Assembly: GCA_018907035.1 (NCBI GenBank)
Contig: JACCIC010000125.1
Location: 1,488,001-1,552,000 of the forward strand
Source of the DNA: Sycobia sp. Sy_11
Lineage: Eukaryota; Arthropoda; Insecta; Hymenoptera; Epichrysomallidae
Direction of reading: 5' to 3'
DNA: 64,000 nt
In this document: piece after piece, positions 58,218 through 64,000 of the stretch
Layout: each line of letters starts with the position of its first letter
Numbering within the stretch: position 1 is the stretch's first letter
Notes under the pieces: generated by a model
The model's input: the letters and a program-made list of their open reading frames with translations, nothing else
Databases searched by the model: none
What the model was told of the DNA's origin: nothing
Program-made: the position numbers and the translations under genes

Positions 58218-58769
58218 ATGACCCCTTATGACTCGACTCCACAATATAACAATAGAAACCACCAGAGACACTCAAATAATAATTGCCCTTTCGTCTTTCC
58301 ATATACTTCACCCATCTCGATTAAAAACGACAGAGAGCTCTCAAGAGCAACACTAATCGCAGAAGCACATTCTACGGCTACGGTGCCGGATGAGGAAAAC
58401 AGATTTTTCCTTAAAATCGTGATAACAGGGAAGATATTCCCAGTATTAATTGATTCCGGACACAGGAAGTCTTATAGTGGACCACGGCCAGGCAAAATGA
58501 TAATAACCGCCATAATGCTTATCATCTCATATATGCAGACGCCAGATGGGCAATTCTGCTCGAATGATAGAGAAGTCGACTTACGACTAAATATAGACAG
58601 ACAACTCATTGCAGCCCATTTCAAAGTATCGAACACCTTAACATATGACATCATCCTAGGGATGGACATACTGGTGAAGCTCAGAATCATTATAAATTTT
58701 GAAGAAGCAACATGGCATACACCTAGGAAAATAAACAGAAGTTTTACTAATAAGGGGTCGAGTGTCTAA
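58218..58769 (+). pseudogene. Gypsy aspartic protease relic
   Basis: Retropepsin-like domain. The active-site triad appears as LIDSG (about 58447) after a FLKIVITGKIFPV strand, and a later ILGMDIL (about 58660) matches the conserved ILG motif near the end of retropepsins. Following the catalytic site, the sequence GHRKSYSGPRPGK is disturbed relative to the family. The frame stops at 58767 just before the RT. Confidence 0.75.
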
Positions 58770-58879
58770 CAGCATATCACAGCCATAGCGGCTATAGACG
58801 GCGTAGAAACACTCAACAAGGGCGAGAAACGGGAATTACAATATGTATTAGACAGCATGCTACTCCGACGTTATGAAAC

Positions 58880-59540
58880 ACTCAAGGTCACCGCCCCATC
58901 AAACAGAGGCTAAGGCGTATGTCGGACCGCTTGCTCAAACAAGCACAGGAGGAAATAGACAAATTACTATCCGAAGGGATCATTGAGCCCTTCTAGAGCT
59001 CATGGAGCAGCTATCCGGTCATCAGCCCAAAAAAGGATAGTAAGATACGCTTCTGCATTAATTAGCGGTCGGTAAATCAAATGACCAAGAAGGACACCTA
59101 CCCATTTCCCCATATGGATGTGTTACTAGATAATCTTCGCGACGCGAGATACTTTCAAAAATAGATCTGAGTCAGGCGTACCACCAAATACCTCTAGACC
59201 AACAGAGCAAAGAAATAACCGCATTTGCGGTACCTCGAAAGGGGTTATTTCGGTACACAAGAAGCTATTCTGGGCTTACGAACGCCCCGGAAAATTTCCA
59301 ACATGCCATATATACTGCAAACCGACGCAAGCGATTATGTACTAGGAGCGGTGTTAAGCTAGAATATCGACGGTGAAAAACACCCCATCGCATACACCAA
59401 TAGAACTCTAGTGAAAGATGTGTTAAATTACACGGTGACTGAGAAAGAATGCCTGGCGGTGCTGTGGGTTGTAAAAAAATTTAGAGGCTACCTCATAGGT
59501 GAAGAATTCACTGTTATTATAATCAAAATAGCTACACGCC
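58880..59540 (+). pseudogene. Gypsy reverse transcriptase/RNase H relic lacking YxDD
   Basis: RT fingers and palm are readable in pieces: EEIDKLLSEGIIEP, SSYPVISPKKDSKIRFCIN, NQMTKKDTYPFPHMD, KIDLSQAYHQIPL and FAVPRKGLFRYTR. Right after NFQHA the sequence jumps to LQTDASDYVLGAVLS, the first RNase H motif, so the palm with the catalytic YxDD pair and the thumb/connection are deleted. RNase H continues through NYTVTEKECLAVLW and FRGYLIGEEF to about 59520. Stops are present near 58996, 59062, 59162 and 59360. Integrase is absent. Confidence 0.85.
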
Positions 59541-59610
59541 ATAAAAAATCCTATCCAGGTACCGCAGTTAAATCAAGTTAAGGCTCAGTGGTTTACCATC
59601 CACCTCGGTT

Positions 59611-59625
59611 CTGGGAGGGGGAGCT
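59611..59625 (+). other. Polypurine tract
   Basis: CTGGGAGGGGGAGCT directly before the LTR start TGTGGC; the usual plus-strand primer site of LTR retroelements. Confidence 0.75.
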
Positions 59626-60781
59626 TGTGGCAATTGTTTTTGACGGTCACAATTCGAAAAGAAAAAGTAACGAGATCTCGCTCGATACATCGAATGCGAA
59701 GTTGAAGCAGCGCAGAGATGCACCTCAATGAAAAAAACAGCTCTGGCTCTCGTCGACTGCGTACGCAAGCTACCGCTCCTTGAGATTATACACCCCGGTG
59801 GTTTTTTCTACTGACGCCTTTAATAATGTCTTTATTATCACGCACGCTACAAGTTATCGATTATCCTCTCTATCTCTGTCTCTCTCTCACTCTCTCGCAC
59901 TCTCGATACGACGCGGACACTCTCTCGGGCACGAGGTGCACACGCACCTCGTCTACGCGGCACACACTCGGTACCTCTCTCTCTTTCTCTCTCTCTCTCT
60001 CGCGCACTCACACTCCGTTCGCGGCGCACACGCTCTGATTCTCTCTCTCTCTCTCTGTCACACACACATACACTCACTCGCTGTCTCGCGGCTCTTGTTT
60101 GATGGCTGCTGGCTCTTCTCCGGGAGCGCCTCTCGATCGCGCGCACACACGTACCCGCACTCGCGTTACGCCGCCGTCGCTACGCGGTCCGTGGCCCAGA
60201 CTTACAACTACGCGGCCGTCGGTACTCACCGGCTGTCGTCGGCTTCGCTGGAAGGCGCTGGCTGGAGATCCAGCTGTCCCCGCTCGCTCGGGTCGGAATT
60301 AGCTCGGGTGAGCTCTCGCTGCCACCTCGTCCACAGGGCGGTCGCTCCTTGGGCTGGCGGTCGATATATTCGCGCAAAGACGTCGGGCTACCTCGCGGCG
60401 CGCCTCGTCTGCTCACACTGTGTCCACACTCCGCTCGACACTGCTGCAGGACACCACTCTCTCGGGTAATATCCGGGCTCTTGAGTGACTGACGTACACG
60501 GGAGACTCTCCCGATAGGTACAGATGAACATTCTCAATAAACACTCTTCAATAAACAACAAGCAATAAACAAACTCAATAAACACTCTTAAACGGGGAAA
60601 AACTCGCAACAATAATGTCACTCGCTCAACGGTCGAACATCTAATAATTTGCTCTCTGCTTGTCGCACTCCCATGCTCTTTTCGCGCGGCGGCGGCATAC
60701 GCATCTCGTTCTGCGCGTGCGCGCGCATCGCTTCGGCTGGATTCGAGACTTCACTCTTCGGGCAAAGCTTCGACCTTCGTC

Positions 60782-60784
<3 letters not shown>
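59626..60784 (+). repeat. 3' LTR of the gypsy-type element
   Basis: TGTGGC...GTCACA, 1159 bases, unusually GC-rich with CT-rich and CACACA stretches at 59860-60080. AATAAA repeats at 60536-60580 (AATAAACACTC/AATAAACAA) could serve polyadenylation. Long open frames here on either strand are compositional. Confidence 0.7.

Positions 60785-60820
<36 letters not shown>
60785..60820. repeat. (TA)n between two LTRs
   Basis: Pure TA run separating the gypsy 3' LTR from the next LTR. Confidence 0.95.
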
Positions 60821-60824
<4 letters not shown>

Positions 60825-60981
60825 GCATGTATAGGTTACCTTACGCTATGCATGTTAATTATTACTAGAAATGATGAAAAAAGGAGAGAAAAAGGGAAAA
60901 AGTGAGAAAGAGAAGGAGATTAAATTTGGAATTTTTTTTTTTATGTTCTTTAACGTCGCTTTATTTATGGAATTTAATATA

Positions 60982-62272
60982 TTAGGAGTGTGAATAAGTC
61001 TTTCCCGTTTTTTGTAAGAGATGGCGCCACCAATACTGTGCGAGTATTCAATGGTTACATATGTCATAATCAAAGCTTATTCTTATGTCAACAATTCCAT
61101 ACTAACACATTAGTTAAAATTTTTTCGCATCATGAATTTTTGATATCGTGAAAATGTCAAAATTTGAGCTGAGTCGACGTAATTTGCGGGAAGTTTCACT
61201 TTATTGGTTCAATTTGAAGAAATCTGCTGCCGAGACGCATCGATTGCTTCAAGAGACTTATGGAGAAGGTTGTGTCGATGATTCAAGTGTTCGCGGATGG
61301 TTTCGACGCTTCAAAAGCGGTGATTTCGACGTGGAAGACAAGGAGCGTTCCGGGCGGCCGCAAATCTTTGAAGATCGAGAATTGGCGACTTTGCTTGATG
61401 AAGATTCTTGTCAAACGCAAGAAGAACTTGCTGAAGCATTGGGAGTTGACCGAACAACCATTTCCAAGCGTTTGAAAGCCATGGGAATGATCCAAAAGCA
61501 AGGAAATTGGGTGCCGTACGAACTGAAGCTGAGAGACGTCGAACGGCGTTTTTTCACTTGCGAACAGCTGCTTCAGCGACATAAAAGAAAGGGTTTTCTG
61601 CATCGTATCGTGACTGGCGATGAAAAGTGGATACGTTACGATAATCCGAAGCGAAGAAAATCATGGGGACTACCCGGCCATGCATCATCATCGACGGCCA
61701 AGCCAAATATTCATGGCGCCAAGCTCATGCTCTGTATATGGTGGGACCAGCTAGGTGTGGTTTACTATGAGCTTCTGAAACCGAATGAAAGGATCACAGG
61801 CGGGGTCTATCGACGACAATTGATGCGTTTGAGCCGCGCACTGCGAGAAAAACGGCCACAATACTCCGACGGGCACGACAAAGTTATTTTGCAACATGAC
61901 AATGCTCGCCCACATGTTGCACCGCCGGTGAAAACATACTTAGAAACGCTCAAATGGGAAGTCCTACCCCACCCGCCGTATAGTCCAGACGTTGCTCCGT
62001 CTGATTACCATCTCTTCAGATCGATGACGCATGGCCTGACTGACCAGCACTTCCATTCCTACGAGGAAGCCAAAAAATGGGTGGATGACTAGATAGAGGC
62101 CAAACCGGTCGAATTTTTTCGCAACGGGATTCGTATGTTGCCAGAAAGATGGGAAAAAGTTGTAGCTAGCGATGGCCAATACTTTCAATAATTCATTTCT
62201 AACCATTTTTTCACAATAAAGGCTCAAAATTTGAAAAAAAAAAAAACGGGAAAGACTTATTCACATACCTGA
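60982..62272 (+). mobile_element. Mariner copy C, inserted in the LTR
   Basis: 1291 bases, terminal repeats GTGTGAATAAGTCTTTCCCG, flanked by TA (60980-60981 and 62273-62274). The undisturbed sequence GAATTTAATATAGTTAATATATAG in the solo LTR (about 11640-11670, other strand) is the empty site. Confidence 0.95.
61154..62191 (+). pseudogene. Mariner transposase, copy C (one nonsense mutation)
   Basis: 345-codon mauritiana-like transposase frame from ATG 61154 (MSKFELSRRNLREVSLYWF) to TAA 62189. The only clear lesion is Trp to TAG at 62090, codon 313, which would remove the last 33 residues after the catalytic core. DNA-binding region and all three catalytic D residues are present (TGDEKW, LQHDNARPH, SDYHLF). 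Both terminal repeats are intact. It is the least damaged of the three family members here. Confidence 0.95.
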
Positions 62273-63255
62273 TAGTTAATATATAGTTAATATATAATTT
62301 GTATTCGAGTAAAAATTGTGATTTTGAAGGTACATATCGTGTAAATAAAACAAGAAAATTATATTGCGAGGTACTTGTGCTAGAAAAAATAAAATCTCTG
62401 ATATTTTCTCAGTGAAAATAAATTTGCAGGAGTTCCTATAAATTAATTATATTGACAATTAAACCAGTCGGTGATTTCCTTAATACGGACTAAATCAAGG
62501 ATTGCACCAATCGATCATCGTTGGGTAGAGAATTTTCCGCGTCGTTTAATAAGGTTGAGTGAATTTCTTTAATATTAATATATTCCAGGATCGCGAAATA
62601 ATAGTTTTTTTTTATGGATTTTACTTATCATAGTAATCTAAATATCCTAAAAATTTTAATTTAGCATTTTTAAGTATGAAAGAGATAGAGAGATACTGAA
62701 GTGGAATAGATATCATAAGAGTAACAAGCGCATACACAGCTTTCAGCAGTAGTTCCTCTTGTTCCTCGTATGGTGGCGCTCTTGTTGCTATATCTCTCTG
62801 TTGTACTTATAAATTCTCTTAAAACTCTCTCATATCCTGTGTGAACGGAATCGCGAAAGTGCGTTAACATAGCGCGGGTGCATATTAGGTAGGGGTAGTA
62901 TAGTATTTATTAGAATTTATAGAATTTAATAAATATTAAAATTTTTCTGTCTTTATTCAACTCAATAGACTTTTTTGTTTCTTTTAGTTAGAAATAGAAA
63001 ATACCACAATATTTGCCCCTGTACCTGATAATAAACTCGTCTTTTCCTGGATTATTAATAATCTATTAATATATATATATTATTATTTAAATAAATTCCA
63101 GGATAAAAAGGTGGGTCTGAGGAAGAAATATCTGTAAAGAACCTACGGTCCAAACAAATTGTTTTAAAACGATGTAATCCATTTTGGGTTCTTTACACCT
63201 CTGTTAACGGGTACTTCTACCGGGTGTTTCTTAAATAAGTATTCCGTTACAGAAA

Positions 63256-63272
63256 TGGCGCCTACGCGCTTT
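63256..63272 (+). other. Primer-binding site
   Basis: TGGCGCCTACGCGCTTT, four bases after the LTR end; TGG plus GCGCC is the usual complement of a tRNA 3' end. Confidence 0.7.
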
Positions 63273-63655
63273 AGACATTCTAGAGGATATTGTTTTTTTT
63301 TCTCTTTTCTGTCTTTGTGATTCATTGTTTTTGTCCAAAGTACTTGGCAAATACGCAAGTTTAGAGCACACGAGGGAAAATTTTTTTTGTATTTTTATTA
63401 AAATTTTTCTTTTCTTATAATTAATAAGAGAGAGTTTAGAAATTTTTTTTTCCTCGTTCCTTGGGCTGCCTTTAAGGATGTTGTTAAAAGATAAAAATTT
63501 TTTTTATCTTTTAGTATATAAGGTCATATACAGGGTCTACCCTCCTTACCACATTAGGTCGATAACGACTAGGTGTTGCACCCGTAGATTTTTTAAAAAT
63601 AATCGTATTAGCGTTAGCGTGTCCGGAAATTCCTTCACACAGGATACTCAGTGTA
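63273..63655 (+). other. Leader of the LTR retrotransposon
   Basis: Non-coding, T-rich sequence between the primer-binding site and a possible gag start. Confidence 0.5.
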
Positions 63656-64000
63656 ATGAGCAGGAGGCCTACTCCTCCCACAAGAATAGTCGGGGCAGAC
63701 GACCCTACGCCCGTCGTCAAGCGCATTCGCGAACTTCCTACCTGGAAGTCTACCTACATGTACAATGGATGATATTGTACGCTTTATCGCAGTACAAGAC
63801 CTCCGAACAAAAAGGTTAGAAGAAAAAGTTGCTGCCAGAAAAGTGCAGTTGCTACCAGAAGGTGCAAATACAAGACACATTTGTGTGTCATACATCCACC
63901 ATGCAGGAAGCATCGTCAGTCTCCCTGCAACCATCAGTCAGTGGTGTTTCTATGCCATGTTCAAATTCTCGAATCCGTGAAGTCATCAGAAACTTCGCGG
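63656..64000 (+). pseudogene. Possible gag start, cut by window end
   Basis: ATG at 63656 opens MSRRPTPPTRIVGADDPTPV and continues to a TGA at 63770. From 63765 another frame is open for the rest of the window (MDDIVRFIAVQDLRTKRLEE), suggesting a frameshift in the overlap. Position after an LTR and primer-binding site suggests gag, but no zinc knuckle or other gag motif is reached before the end. Confidence 0.4.

Larger units (their letters stand above)
57106..60784 (+). mobile_element. Gypsy-type LTR retrotransposon, internally deleted
   Basis: Gag, protease, part of RT, RNase H, a polypurine tract and a 3' LTR in that order. The 5' LTR and primer-binding site are not seen. Its right end abuts a (TA)n tract and then another LTR element. 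Not able to move. Confidence 0.85.
60821..63251 (+). repeat. 5' LTR of a second LTR retrotransposon (interrupted by mariner C)
   Basis: Reverse-complement partner of the solo LTR at 10661-11778. After removing mariner C and one TA it is about 1138 bases. It ends in GTTACA at 63246-63251 and is followed at once by a primer-binding site, so it is a 5' LTR in + orientation. The left end AGTAGCATG is a mutated form of TGTAACATG. Confidence 0.78.

Noticed and set aside
59780..60470. 229-codon open frame in GC-rich DNA
   Set aside because: It lies inside the gypsy 3' LTR, is dominated by CT/CA low-complexity sequence, and open frames on both strands overlap it.

Overview
This is eukaryotic nuclear DNA from an insect, most likely a hymenopteran and perhaps an ant. 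The inference rests on strong AT-richness, split host exons with GT/AG borders, many (TA)n/(CT)n microsatellites, and a dense load of mariner-like elements, Helitrons, piggyBac, BEL/Pao, errantivirus-like and R1-like elements. There is no sign of bacterial operons, CRISPR arrays or rRNA genes. Almost all recognisable coding sequence is transposon-derived and broken.

One host gene is clear. Two coding exons of an SLC19-type (thiamine/folate) transporter lie on the + strand at 22373-22495 and 44577-44961, phase-matched and separated by an intron of about 22.1 kb. That intron holds long inverted repeats, a fold-back element, two Helitron-like copies, two mellifera-type/SETMAR-type mariner relics, a chuvirus-like glycoprotein relic, a tRNA-derived SINE, a 3.4-kb piggyBac element with 681-bp terminal inverted repeats, a deleted mariner and a nearly complete mariner that ends 63 bp before exon 2. 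Later exons are not seen in the remaining 19 kb.

Layout. 1-5 kb: pyrimidine-rich minisatellite, a ~310-bp degenerate tandem array and a ~255-bp tandem duplication. 5-8.4 kb: AT-rich, little content. 8.4-13.7 kb: Helitron-like copy 1, mariner A, a solo LTR, a BEL/Pao pol fragment and mariner D. 13.8-18.4 kb: 5'-truncated R1-clade retrotransposon with poly(A), then mariner F with both terminal repeats and TA target duplication. 18.5-21.3 kb: two interlocked long inverted repeats. 22.4-45 kb: the SLC19-like gene and its loaded intron. 45-50.5 kb: mostly empty, plus mariner relics L and K. 50.5-55.1 kb: a minisatellite interrupted by an internally deleted errantivirus-like element with a CGCG target duplication. 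57.1-60.8 kb: a gypsy-type element that has lost its RT active site and integrase but keeps a 1.16-kb 3' LTR. 60.8-64 kb: the 5' LTR, primer-binding site and start of another LTR retrotransposon that runs off the window, with mariner C inserted in its LTR.

The strongest observations are structural: nested insertions that date each other, independent inactivating mutations in three near-identical mariners, a piggyBac element with unusually long and nearly identical palindromic arms, a dispersed Helitron family carrying a ~61-bp satellite, and a jingchuvirus-like glycoprotein relic beside a mariner. I did not find a clearly new functional system. All calls are by reading and translating the sequence; no database search was possible.
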